Positions 47,217-59,319 of a stretch of DNA of 64,000 nucleotides are shown one piece after another. The notes beneath the pieces are model-generated. The model was not told the origin of the DNA, did not search any database, and saw only the letters and a program-made list of their open reading frames with translations. Position numbers and translations under genes: made by a program. The DNA comes from Chrysomallon squamiferum (lineage: Eukaryota > Mollusca > Gastropoda > Neomphalida > Peltospiridae). Location of the stretch: positions 15,788,672 to 15,852,671 of the forward strand of contig CM022669.1 of NCBI GenBank assembly GCA_012295275.1. The letters run 5' to 3'. Positions within the stretch are counted from its first letter, which is position 1; each line of letters starts with the position of its first letter.

Positions 47217-49227
47217 CTGAAAAAGAAAAGAAAATATATTTTAGAATTTTATTGAATAACATAATCAGACCATTATTTAAAAAAAAAAAAAAAACACCAA
47301 CAATTATTCTTGGATTTTTTAACTACTTATTTCAGTATTTTATTTAATTAATATTAATGTTTTTGTTGCTGTTGTTATTGATGATACTATTATTATTTTT
47401 TTTTTTTTTTTTTTTTCGTTTGTGAAAACGGTAATGATATCGGTAATTTGATGACAGTTACGATGTTGATGATGATGACAATGACACAAGATGTCAGAAA
47501 AGATCATCATCTTAAAGACAATAATAATGACAATTATGACATCACGACGTTGACACTGACGTCGTCGATGAAGTTAATAGCCAGTCACGAGTTCAGCGAC
47601 AATTCCTCAAGAGCTTTCGATTCATATCTCTCAAAGGTCTTACTCCCAAGCGATCTAAAATTTTGTTACCGCGGGCAACACAATACGTGGCTTGATTTAA
47701 ACTGAACGTCTGATGCAACACAGACACGCACCCAGCACTTCCAGACTGAGAACAGTCATCAAGGAGCCACGTGCTTTTTTAAAAGACATTTAGTGAGAGA
47801 TATAAACCTGGAACGAGCTTAATATGGTATAAGTAAACCCTATGACTGCGAAACGACGACCATCATAATGATTTTGTTTAAAGCAATTTATTTTTCAGGC
47901 GAGACATAAAGTGCGTAGCGACGCTAATACGAAAATTATCGAGCACTGCTCTGGCTGGGAGATTTCAGAACGTTGCCTCCTGTTCGGTGTTCTATCAGGC
48001 AGAGTAAGTACAGAATGCTATTTGTGATAATTTGGCTTTGTTTTGAAGTCAGGGAACTGATTGGGGAAAAAAATAATAAAAGGCAGACAAACAAACAAAA
48101 CAAAATAAAGACAAGTAGAGTGATAGAGCTGAAAATAGAAGAGACAGAACTGGAGATAAAGATCGAATCAATTTTAAATAAATAAATATATTTTTGCTGC
48201 TGCTGCTGCTGTTATTGCTAAGGCTACTGCTGCTACTACTACTACTATTAATAATAACAGAAATAACTTTAACATCGACAACAAATCAAAACAAAATGTG
48301 TGTTGAAAAAGGAATCGTAAATTAAAATCAAAGTAAAGAAAGAATATCGTATTAAGAAGATAGCTAAATTTAATCATATTCAGTCATGATAATTAATCAC
48401 ACTCATTCTTTTTTTCTCTCGCATTCTCTTTCATTCCTTCTCTCAATCCTTGCTTTTTCTTTGTTTCCCATTCTCTCTCACTCTTGAATATTTTATTCTT
48501 GTTTTAATATTTTTTTTCTATTTCATATAAAAGTATAATCACTAATGTTGAATCCCATGAGTTCTTTTGTTTATCCAAGTTACTTCGATTGATAATAATT
48601 TTAAACAAAATCGTTTCTATCTGGATTTTATTTTATTTTAAAAAAGTTTTTGCGGCTTAAATCTTGTTTTATTATGATTTCTTTTGCTTTATAGTATACC
48701 CTTCAGAAATAGAAACTAAAAAGAGAAAAAAGAAAGAAATCCCATATCTTCTTTGAAGGGATTTATTGTAGTTAAATGTTATAAAATAAATGTATTATTT
48801 TATTGGAGAGAACTGGGGAAAAATTGAAAATCAAAAAAAGAAATAAAAGAAAAAAATCGGATGAAAACACAGATTAAACTTTTCTAATGATGCTCTTGCA
48901 CTTAATGGATAAGGGGAAATTTGCTTAGCATCTTCAAGATCAATTTCCCAAACCATGATTTTGTTTTTATTTTTCATTTTTTTTTTTTTCAATTTTTTTC
49001 AATTTCTTTTGGAACTGATGACATCGTTTGTATTTTCTCGTCACGTCTTGTCGACTCATTTGATGATAATAAACTTTCTTTATTCAGTTTAATTCTTACA
49101 ACTGTATTTTCTTCCCCAGCATCCATAGCGGCTGCTCATATTGAAACTGTATCCATGGCTGGAATATGAAACCTTCGTATGCAGTACTTATTTCATCCTC
49201 ATAATGCTTGTTTTTTATCTTTTTCAT

Positions 49228-49241
49228 CACACACACACGCA

Positions 49242-49306
<65 letters not shown>

Positions 49307-49307
49307 C
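49228..49307. repeat. (AC)n-ATAT-(GT)n palindromic microsatellite
   Basis: An AC array turns through ACATATATGT into a GT array. Positions 49249-49302 form a perfect 54-bp palindrome able to extrude a cruciform. Confidence 0.95.
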
Positions 49308-50928
49308 TGTTGTATATGTATATTACTTAATATTTTATGAGACAATATTTTCACCCCATGTTGGTTATATCAAAAACTCACTCATCAATCATTAATTATT
49401 CAAGCAAATTTGCTATGATCAGATGCATGGTCACGACAGATATTTAAAATTTCGATCGATACTTATGCACCTATATGTACGTATGTAGTTATGTCTTGAT
49501 GCAGCAACGGTGAAGACATCACGAGTCTCAGAAGCGAGAGATCAAGGGATCTCGTCTTTGCGACAGCTCATTCCTTCAAAATTTACAGAATTAGCGAAAC
49601 TATTATGTCAGCTCTTACATTTCGTTTGTTCACACTTTCTTGGGACCCGTTTAAGACAAACGATTTTAAAACGAAAATTTGCTCTAATAACACATTAATT
49701 TACTCCCATCATAGTTATCAAACTGGTAGACTGTTTTGAGCTTATTTGCGATGAATTAACATTGCTGGCAGAGGAATAACCATCACTGACGTTCCCGGTT
49801 CGCCGAACTGAAGATGCCCAGTGGTTCATTTTCTTAGCCTCTGGGCACCGCGTGCAAAGTTATACGTCTCCAAAGACAATCTAAAAGCGAGGAAAATGTT
49901 TGGCGAAGATGGTCAGAGACGGGAGAGGCAAATGTCAAAGGACACACTAGTAACAAGATCAATGAGATTACAATGGTAATAAATAGTGATGCTACACCAC
50001 ACTTAACTACACTTCACCTTTCTACTGGAGATATTGCTTCAGATATGGTTAAGCACCTAGGCATCGATCTACTATATAGCTGGCTGTTTCGGAAAGTCAA
50101 CGGGTTCACATACATCTAACCAGCCTGTTCAAAACACTTCCATTTTTCGTTCGTTTTAATCAAGCTACTTCTTAGCATGGGAAAACTAAATGAAAATAAT
50201 TATGTAAATAATTACTTAATTACGAGTTAAGATTTGCAGTTTATTAAAACAAGTCAAGCGAGCTAGACTCTTTGCATCTTTCTGACGAAGAAAGTTTGGT
50301 TAGTTCGAAGAATACAAAAATAAGATAAATACCTTTTGAAACTCGCATTAATATATTTTATTGTACCTGTCGGCTTTCGCTGTTTACTTAATGCACAAAG
50401 CTGGAAAGACTGGCTTAACCTTCTAAAATAGTCAATAGTCGGGCATTATAAGAAAATCGCTTTATCTTATCTTTTATGTTCAAGATTATTTGAAAGAGAC
50501 GCAAAATACCAAAGGCGTCTTTGTTTGCTCATAAAACTGTATGATTACTGTTTGCTCACATAATCGGAATATTTGTAAGCGCAGAAAAACACAACGCACA
50601 CATACATGTCTAGAATTAAAACAACAATAAAATATTTAAGAGAGAAAGAAAGGGAAACAAAGAAAGTGAAAGGAGAGAGAGAGAAGGACAAAAAGAAACT
50701 TGGAGAGAAAAAGAGAGATATGTGTAAAGAGTCAGAGAACAGAGAGATTACTTCTCATGATTAAATGTGACTGCAAGTTAGCTATCTTCTTAATATGAAA
50801 TCCAATATTGTGTTTCTTTATCTATTTGAACGTCATATATATTTACATGTACTGATGTATATTTTTGTATGGATAATAACTACATATTTTTATATATAAA
50901 TGTGTACCTACATATGTATCTATAAATA

Positions 50929-50930
<2 letters not shown>

Positions 50931-50974
<44 letters not shown>
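50931..50974. repeat. (CA)n microsatellite
   Basis: Uninterrupted CA run of 44 bp in gene A's intron. Confidence 0.97.
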
Positions 50975-50976
<2 letters not shown>

Positions 50977-51391
50977 TACATGTAATATATGTATATGAAT
51001 GCACTTTTTTTTTTCTTTTTTAAATGTTGTTAATCCTTTGATTTAGATATATTGTTTGATCATTCAGAACATTATCTACCTAATCCTTTCATTCACTGGT
51101 TAACTCGTTAATTGTTGTACCTTACTACGATCAGAAGCAATAAATGTACGAGACAGTGACTTCACCAGTTCAGTAAAACATTAATTCATTCATAAATTAA
51201 TTGAGTCATCAAGACACCTTCCACTTCGAGAGACAGCGACTACCTTGATTCCTCGAACTAAATAATTCTTTATTGTTCACCGATAAATAACTCTTTCTCC
51301 AATCAATCAATTCGGCCATGTATATATACTTTCTACGTTGCAGTTACTAAATCATTCTGTAACTAATTAATGCATTGATTCGTCTAAGTAC

Positions 51392-51605
51392 CTTCCACGT
51401 TCAGGAGAACCAGCTGTCGAATGCTGCGTGTCCTGGAACTCACTTGACACTCGTAGACGCCGGAGTCGAGCAGACTTGTGTTGACGATTTTCAGATTCCA
51501 TTCCACGGAGTACTTGTCGTGAATCAGACTGAACCTCTTGTCGCCGACGTACGTCATTGGACCGATTGTGATAGGATTCGGATCAGAGGCACGCCGCCAC
51601 ACAAC
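51392..51605 (-). CDS. Gene A: exon for second half of Ig domain 1, Dpr/zig-8-like
   Basis: This 214-nt exon enters in phase 0 after a TTATAATTTCAG acceptor and leaves in phase 1 at GGAAG/GTACTT. It encodes VVWRRASDPNP (core Trp), MTYVGDKRF, IHD, VEWNLKI, an NTS sequon, DSGVYECQ (second Ig Cys) and VLLNVE. It is a paralogue of gene B's 846-1059 exon: identical length and phases, 54 of 71 residues shared. Differences cluster at MTY-flanking, HD-following and E-F loop positions. The matching first half of Ig1 was not found between 51606 and 64000, so the gene runs off the right edge. Insect Dpr proteins bind DIP Ig proteins through Ig1; by analogy this domain would carry partner specificity. 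Confidence 0.92.
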
Positions 51606-51615
51606 CTGAAATTAT

Positions 51616-51685
51616 AAATAAAATAAAATAAAATAAAATAAAATAAAATAAATAAGAAAGAAAGAAAGAAGAAGTATCTGAAGTT
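51616..51685. repeat. (AAAAT)n then (AAAG)n next to gene A splice acceptor
   Basis: About seven AAAAT units begin 11 bp from the exon border, followed by TAAA/GAAA units. On the gene's strand this is a TTTTA repeat supplying the T-rich tract before the TTTCAG acceptor. Confidence 0.95.
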
Positions 51686-51739
51686 AGTCTACCATCTGAA
51701 ATGTTAACCATACATAACACTATATAAGTGCATATATCA

Positions 51740-51890
51740 TCGTTATTATTGTTGTTGTTGTTGTTGTTGTTCTTTTTTTTTCTTCTTCTTCATCATCATC
51801 ATCATCATCATCATCTTCTTCTTCTTCTTCTTCTTCTTCTTCTTCGTCTTCTTCTTCTTCTTCTTCTTCTTATTATTATTATTACTGTTG
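51740..51890. repeat. (TTG)(CAT)(CTT)(TTA) array
   Basis: Consecutive blocks of TTG, CAT, CTT and ATT triplets. Confidence 0.95.
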
Positions 51891-51899
51891 ATGTTTTTG

Positions 51900-52130
51900 T
51901 TATATGTTATCATTGAAGAAATGAGCTTTCAGCAGAGAAAAGAAATCTACGTTTTCTGTTCTATGAGTATTAACATCAATGGTCGGTGAGAAAAGTATTA
52001 AAAACAAAAGCGTGTACTTTGCTGTTCAATAATTCTGGGTTGCGAGTGCAGTACCTGTGTATTGTTATAAAACTGGTATGTATTATACAAATATATCATT
52101 TTAAATTTAATTAATTAGTTACAAACTTTA
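51900..52130. other. Non-coding, nothing recognised
   Basis: No recognised feature. Confidence 0.5.
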
Positions 52131-52327
52131 TGGTCCTGTTGTTACGTCTGTTACTAGTGCTACCACTACTACTACCACTACTACTACTACCACCACTACC
52201 ATTATTACTATTACTACTACTGGTGCATCTGATGATACTCTTACTACTGTTACTGCTATTCATACTTCTGCTGTTAATAGTACTGGTATCGTTGTTGTTG
52301 TTGTTGTTGCTATCATTATTATTGTTA

Positions 52328-52370
<43 letters not shown>

Positions 52371-52412
52371 CATCATCATCATCATCATCATCATTATTAT
52401 TATTATTTGCAA
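52131..52412. repeat. ACT/CTG/TTG/TTA/CAT trinucleotide array
   Basis: Degenerate ACT/CTG triplets lead into clean TTG, TTA and CAT runs. Leu- and Ser-rich frames are artefacts. Confidence 0.95.
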
Positions 52413-52419
52413 TACCCCT

Positions 52420-53550
52420 TATTCAAACAATATCCAAAACACTTATTTAAAGTGGTCAAACCTAATTTCATTATGGGTTTATTCGGCTTATTAAGACGAT
52501 AACATTTTAATAACAGGTCCTTATTAACGCACTGTATGTCAGTGTTTTATGTGAAGTGCGTCATCAAATATGACTATTCCCATATCTGCCCTTTGCCGTG
52601 TTACTACTCTGGAAATAAAGTTGTTCAGATGACGTCTGGTGTCCGAGGGTGGTATTTAGTCTAAATCGTTTTATTACCAGCTGGAAGAATATGTAATTGA
52701 AGTCTAATTTTATGTAATATTTATTATTTTATATTTATTTATTTATTTATTATTTTTTGAGGTTATTTATTTATTTATTTATTATTTTTGCTGATGTCCC
52801 AGAAATGTATATTTCTAAAAGATATTACTTAAATTCGTACGAATTATTTGTTCTTTTTTTCATAAAATAATGAAGTAATGGATAAGGTAAAACAAATTAC
52901 ATGTTTTTGATGTGAACATATTTAAAGTATGTATTTAATATATATGAGCATTCGTGTGTGTGTGTATATGCGTATATATACACACACACACACATACACA
53001 CAAACACACACAAAACACACAAACTCGCCATTGCATACAGGGGAAGAACAACAGTACACCCATTAAATAATAAATAATAAAGATACACTGAAATGGTTTT
53101 GATCCCGCTGACGAAAACACGCGGAAATCTTTGATCGTTTCGCAGCTGTACATCATTAGAGAAAATGAGGTCAATAAAGTCAATATGGAATGACGACAGC
53201 CGTTACATAAATATTTGCAGGCTGTTCACACTTTATAAAATATGTTGTTTGTACGACAGAGCGCACAATTTGTAAATTATGATCTACCATTTATGTCTGA
53301 GCAAGCGAGCGATAATTATAACAATAAAAAAAAGAACTTTTAATTCTTTCCTTTTTTTGAAACGATATTTAATGTGTTCCTTTCAAGATATCGATGTCGC
53401 AATGTTTAGCATAAAATGATTATTTTAAGTTGATACTAATACAATGATGGCATTCAAAGGTGTAAATATATGTTCAAAGAGTTATAATTTATGAATATTA
53501 ACAATGGAAAACGCGCAGATTAATCTTATGCCAAAACAAATTGACTGTTT
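52420..53550. other. Non-coding, nothing recognised
   Basis: TTTA units at 52735-52788 and GT/CA runs at 52953-53012. No supported gene. Confidence 0.5.
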
Positions 53551-53555
53551 TATCG

Positions 53556-53588
53556 CCACTATTACCACTACTACTACTACTACCACTG

Positions 53589-53626
<38 letters not shown>

Positions 53627-53830
53627 GCTGCTGCTACTATTTTATGGTTTTAATAGCAGTAGTATTAGCAGTAGCAGTAGTTTTTGAAATAAGTGGTAGT
53701 AGAAAGAAAAGTAGCAGTAATAGTAGTAATGAACTTTTTTTGTAGCAGTGATGGTGGTAGTCGTGGTAGCAGTGGTAACTACAGCAGAAAAAGCAGCAGC
53801 AGCAGTTGTAGAAGAAGTAGTAGTAAAAAA
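53556..53830. repeat. ACT then TAG/CAG trinucleotide array
   Basis: Clean ACT triplets at 53562-53640 are followed by a degenerate complementary TAG/CAG region to about 53825, an inverted-type trinucleotide pair. Confidence 0.9.
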
Positions 53831-53839
53831 AATATATAT

Positions 53840-54530
53840 ATTTAAAATAAATTAAAAAAACAACAACAACACCAAAAAACGTTTTACTGAAACGAAATAA
53901 TCATCCATTCATTCATTATTACGTAAGTTACAATGGGCAAACTGCACATGTTTCACTGCAACGTAGTTAGAGCTGCGGACCAGTTACGCACAATACTGAC
54001 TGAATTCAGGGGAGATCTGGTAACGAGGCTCGTGGGTATCCTCACCAATAACATTTACTGTCTTCCGACACGTTATAATTGATCAATCCTATTAGAAATG
54101 AATATATTCCTGTTCCGATCTATAAGCATAGCGATAATTAATGTTTCCTTTTTGTTATCGAGTGTAACATTAAACAGCCCTAGAGACTCAAACTTACATT
54201 AACTAGATAGATATTAACAAACATAGAGTGCAAATAGCTGCATAAAAATATTGAATAAGTCCAGAGGTAATGGTATTATTGCATTAGACCTCCAATACTT
54301 GTAATCCGTGTTAATATGAGTTAAATATAATTCGAGCTGTTTTCCTTGGATATTCACTGAAATGTATTTAATGTAGAAACAGAAACGCACAAAAAAGCGC
54401 ATGCACGGATAAATCAACTAAAAAGTAAATGACAATCAAAGAAATACAACTCAGATATTGCCAGAAGATATCCACAATGCCAAAAGTATATTTGTTTCAT
54501 TCAAAAGCTATTCAGATTATTTGGCACTTC
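53840..54530. other. Non-coding, partly complex
   Basis: A complex block at 53930-54075 (for example GCTGCGGACCAGTTACGC) could be a decayed repeat. No exon for the missing first half of Ig1 was seen. Confidence 0.4.
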
Positions 54531-54531
<1 letters not shown>

Positions 54532-54625
<94 letters not shown>

Positions 54626-54632
54626 TCTCTCC
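54532..54632. repeat. (CT)n, about 81 bp, then (ATCT)n
   Basis: Uninterrupted CT to 54612, then ATCT units. Confidence 0.97.
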
Positions 54633-54639
54633 GTTTGCA

Positions 54640-55085
54640 TTACACTACATCTCTATATTTCAATTTCTATCTACGATATTTTCTTATCGATTCTTTTCAA
54701 GAAGGCATCGTTTTGCATTCATTTTCTAAAACTAACGTAAATCTTCTACCAGTTCAAAACACATCAGCACTTAATCAAAAGCTGTTAAGAAGTCGCTGTG
54801 TAAACTGTATAATAAACAACGCAAACAGATTCTCTGTGGTCACATCGACATGAAACTGACCAATGTCCAGTCAGAACCGACAAGAAAATTAGATTTACCG
54901 TGAGTGAGAAATTACATTTACATTATTAAAAACATTAGCATCTTTTGTGAAATCGTAACAGAATTGTTCAAGGAAATTCTGAAGTATATTCCGTGAATCT
55001 TTAAAATCCAGTCATTGAAAGTCTCAAGCAAATGATACTATATATATATATGGTTGTAAATACTTTCATAATTATTTTAATGTAC
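54640..55085. other. Non-coding, nothing recognised
   Basis: No supported feature. Confidence 0.5.
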
Positions 55086-55089
55086 GGTT

Positions 55090-55212
55090 AATGTATATAT
55101 GTATATATGTGTGTATGTATGTTTATGTATGTATGTATATGTATATGTATGCATGTATGTATGTATGTATATATGTATGTATGTATGTATGTGTGTATGT
55201 ATGCATGTATTA
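55090..55212. repeat. (GTAT)n tetranucleotide region
   Basis: GTAT/ATGT units with interruptions. Confidence 0.93.
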
Positions 55213-55214
55213 AA

Positions 55215-55710
55215 TAGTGATAATTTACAGCCATTACGTTCTGTGATTGCCGTTTAATTTCTATAAATTAAGAACCACATTACAACCAGTTTACTTTAAT
55301 TTACGAGTATATTCTTCATTCATGTATTATGGTTGTGTTCGATAACCTAGTATAATATCTGACACAGAAACGCGAAAGTTATTGCACAGACATCTGTTGT
55401 GTTATTAAGTGTACGTATGACTCACATTTTTATATTGTGGCTCGTATTTCTTAGAATAAAACCAGTGCACCAGACCCCGATGCGTTTTTGTTAGTTTCGC
55501 TTGAAAATTTTGATTTTAATTTCCATCTTTCGAAAGCATCAGAAAGAAAAAGGAATTGAAAGATAAAGACTCTAGTTATTTGTATTGTTTCTACACCAAT
55601 TTTTTGAAAAGTATGTAACACGAGGTATGGATAGCCAAAATGAATTTTGTTATTTTGGTATTAGTATCCATTTATCGTTACACATAGAGAGAGGGAAAGA
55701 GAGGGAAAAG
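55215..55710. other. Non-coding, nothing recognised
   Basis: No supported feature. Confidence 0.5.
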
Positions 55711-55711
55711 A

Positions 55712-55832
<121 letters not shown>

Positions 55833-55834
55833 AT

Positions 55835-56410
55835 TCACATAAAGGACTGTAACTTATATGAGATCTTTCGCATTTGTATATGAATGACAGGTGCACGCGC
55901 TATCAAGGCATCACTCAGTTTATGTTGACATATGCTAGAACATAAGTATCAATATTAGTATATCTTTCAATCAGTGATTCTAATCACCAAATGACATTTA
56001 CGAGAAACATAACTGGCTTAGTACATCAGAAAAGAACAGCCATGCTGACTGTTTAAAAAAACAAATATTCTGTAACCTTAAAGGCCAGCTCTGCAAAGAA
56101 AGAGATAAGCGAAATATTTCACTCAGTGATGTATCTTCATCATCATCATCATCATTATTATTATTACTTTTATAGCCATTTTACTATTAATGTTTTATTA
56201 CTTTATTGTTCATTATAATTAGAAGTTTTGTTGTTTTGTTTTGTTATCGTCATCTTTAATTTTGTGTTGGTGTTGTTGTTGTCGCCGTTGTCTCCATTGT
56301 TGTTAAAGCTGCTGTTTCACTTTGATCACATTTTTCTTCACACCTTTTTCACTACTGTTATATGCATTGTATTGCCCATTGCGCATTCTGAGTTGTAACA
56401 GTTCGTATTT
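55835..56410. other. Non-coding, nothing recognised
   Basis: A CAT/TTA patch at 56138-56166 and a TTG patch at 56270-56310. Confidence 0.5.
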
Positions 56411-56416
56411 CTTTTC

Positions 56417-56572
<156 letters not shown>

Positions 56573-56599
56573 TCAGTAACGGTATACAACGAAACAAGC

Positions 56600-56796
56600 A
56601 AGAGTATGAAAAAACAAACAAAGTCAACAACAAAAACATCACAGTAAAGACATTGATAAAACATAAATATATCCATTTTAAATGACATCCGTAATTGAAA
56701 CTCTTTGACAAGGAATGTAGATAAACGATCCTTTTCTTTTTCTTTTCCACTGTGTTTCTGCTCTTTTCTTTAATCTTTTCTTCCCCTCATTATTCT

Positions 56797-56828
<32 letters not shown>

Positions 56829-57290
56829 CAATACTATCTTATCTTTCTGAAGGCCTTAAACCCAAAGAATTGAAAGTAACAGTTGTATATCTGAAAGCAT
56901 TCCAGCTAATGGGTGTTAGATGAAGCTATTTGCTATCTGGTACATCTTCAATGACTGTGCTGAGCGATCCGAAAACAAGAAACAAACTACGCTAACAGAT
57001 TTAAACGGCTTGCTGACTCGCAGCATGAAAAACGAAAATCGTTGTGTACCTGTTTCCTTCACAGGTAATTGCGTCTTTCTGGTTTATTACGTTGAAATGC
57101 GTGTATGGATGCGAAGAAAAGAAAATAAGCTGCACAGCAGTGATTATTCGTATTCTATGTTTATTATATTTCTGTGATTTCTTATTAAGTTATTTTAATA
57201 GCTAATTGTTCAAATAAGTGATAAATAATAAGTAAGGAATGAACTAAAAGGAATGATTTGAAAATAGAAAGAATTTAGACTAGACCAGTA
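56600..57290. other. Non-coding, poly(T) and unassigned DNA
   Basis: Poly(T) at 56801-56828. The 56920-57177 frame has no recognisable domain. Confidence 0.5.
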
Positions 57291-57299
57291 TTAATATTA

Positions 57300-57505
57300 T
57301 ATCTAAAGCCGTTTCTGTTGTTACTACTATTATTAGTACTACGGCGACAACTTCACTATTACGTTTGCTAATACTGCTATTATTTATACATGTAATAATA
57401 ATAATAATAATCATAATAATAATAATAGCAATAATGACAACAACAACTACAACAACAACAGTAATAGCAATAACGACAACAACAACAACAGTAATAACAG
57501 TACTC
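57300..57505. repeat. ACT/TAA/CAA trinucleotide array
   Basis: TAA triplets at about 57391-57428 and CAA/TAG triplets to about 57498. Confidence 0.92.
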
Positions 57506-57571
57506 TGTTGAATAGTGAAAGAAATCAAATGATTCCATCAGACTGATTTCACTGAAATAATCATCGCTCAC

Positions 57572-57654
57572 TTGAAGTTTGATGACTGCATTCAACCAGA
57601 TGTCTGGTGCATTTCGAAGAACATTGTCAAAGTCTACACCGAGGTGCAGAATTC
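57572..57654 (-). other. Orphan exon-like segment of unknown identity
   Basis: On the minus strand a TTGTTCCACAG acceptor and a CTTCAA/GTGAGC donor bound 83 nt. They would be phase 1 in and phase 0 out, encoding ILHLGVDFDNVLRNAPDIWL then NAVIKLQ. These are the phases gene A's missing first Ig1 exon should have. However, the peptide lacks the Ig cysteine and any similarity to the gene B counterpart, so it is not that exon as far as I can see. The frame is open from about 57841 to 57380, and the opposite strand is also open across 57572-57832. It may be an exon of another gene, a transposon remnant or chance. Confidence 0.2.
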
Positions 57655-57839
57655 CTGTGGAACAACAACACGCCAAACCAGAGTTGCTAATGAAGGCATA
57701 AATTCGTGTAGTTTCATCCTTCCTGTTTCGCCAATAGGAGGAATGTCCAAGTATCAACACGGTATGGAAAGAATGGAATTTTTTGGCGATACAGTTAGAA
57801 GAATTGAGAAGGTGAATGTTTTGAATTTGTAAAGGTTTC

Positions 57840-59100
57840 AAAGCTTAGTTAACTTGGACAAGATATTTCCCTAAGCAGATCTGTTTTGTTCCTTGAAATG
57901 AATACAAATTCTAGGAATCTTTCAGTCTCTGCATTCTATATTTTCACTACACAACACACACACACACACCTATATAATAAACAGATATAATGGCTCAGGT
58001 ATAAATTACATTCTAGATACGATCACTGGCTTGTCGCCTAATACAAAATAAACTGTTTTGTAATTGGGATACAACACTTAATTGTATCAAAACTAACATA
58101 TACCTGTCCCTAAAAGTTTCATCTGTATTGCTGAATCACATCAATACATTACATATTTAAATGCAATGAATTCGTATAATACTACTGTTAAGTATGCTAA
58201 CGTTTGGAATATATGCTATGAAGGTAATATTACAGCTTTTCAAATTTGTGTTGTTCTAGTTTATTTAGTTTTAGTGTCTGTCTCTCTTAGTTTGTCGATC
58301 TCTTCTATTTTTCTCTGTGTGTGTGTGTCTTCTGTTTGCCTGTGCATATCTAAATAAATGTACTAGGACACTGTTCCTGTAAATAAGTTAAATGCATTAC
58401 TATATTTCCAGTGAGGTCGTTGTAGTACTATATTAATAAATATAGCGCAACCCCACACAGTATGTATTTTGAGAATGCGTGTGTATGCATGTTTTTATAT
58501 AGAGGCGTGTGTGTGTGTCTATGTCTCTGTCTATATATGTATAAACAGTTTCCTTGATATATATCAGGTTTCAAATTCCAATATTTTCAAATGTAAGAGC
58601 AATTTGTTGATCATCTATTAATAAATAATAATACTAATAAAAAAAAACCCAGTCTGCTCCCATAGGAAATACAGAATTCGACATGTTTTATTGCCAGCCT
58701 TTTCGTCTGGGTTCTTTTTTTTTCTACGTTTCATTTTTTTTTTTTTTTTTTTTTTTATAACGAATTTGCACCTGCTGATCACAATCTTGAGATTTCACGA
58801 AACTTATTTTACTATCGATAAAGACATTTCAAGACACTTATTTTTTCAGAAGATAAGTTGAAAAACTGCAACGTTTTTGTTTGTCTGAAATCATCAGTGA
58901 GGGATGGCTGCTTGGGACAATGACTGGTGAATAATAACACGGCACATTAATGTCCAGGAATTTTTATTTGCCTGCGTTCTTGTAAATGGGAAAGGAAAGT
59001 GGTAGTAGATATGGGAGGAGATTGTCGTAGTTTAGTTCGCTGCCACTGACAGCTTGCAGAATTGACAGTGCGAGATGTGAAATTTGTCTGAAGTAAATAA
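57840..59100. other. Non-coding, nothing recognised
   Basis: Small CA and GT runs (57952-57969, 58316-58329, 58508-58520) and poly(T) at 58734-58757. Confidence 0.5.
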
Positions 59101-59152
59101 ATAACGCTGAAACAAAGAGGAAAGTAAGATGAAGAAGGTCAGCTACAGATGC

Positions 59153-59162
59153 AGAGAGAGAG

Positions 59163-59255
<93 letters not shown>

Positions 59256-59315
59256 AAGTTGGAGAAATACTGAGAAATGGAGAGAGGACAAGGATGAAAG
59301 AGACAGAGACAGAGA
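59153..59315. repeat. (GA)n microsatellite, about 99 bp, and GA-rich flank
   Basis: GA tract with one ACACACA interruption near 59163, then purine-rich DNA. Confidence 0.97.
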
Positions 59316-59319
59316 GAGA

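Larger units (their letters stand above)
47217..51391 (-). other. Gene A intron 1 (in window)
   Basis: A 4175-nt phase-1 intron. Contents: poly(T) near 47393-47416, GAT and TGC/TAC triplets (47460-47480, 48195-48248), an AC/GT palindrome at 49249-49302, (AC)n at 50931-50974. The block 49500-50110 is complex but shows no additional exon. Confidence 0.7.

Noticed and set aside
53930-54075. Complex block upstream of gene A's Ig1 exon
   Set aside because: Considered as the missing Ig1 first half. The minus-strand translation has no Ig strand-B cysteine motif and meets a stop.
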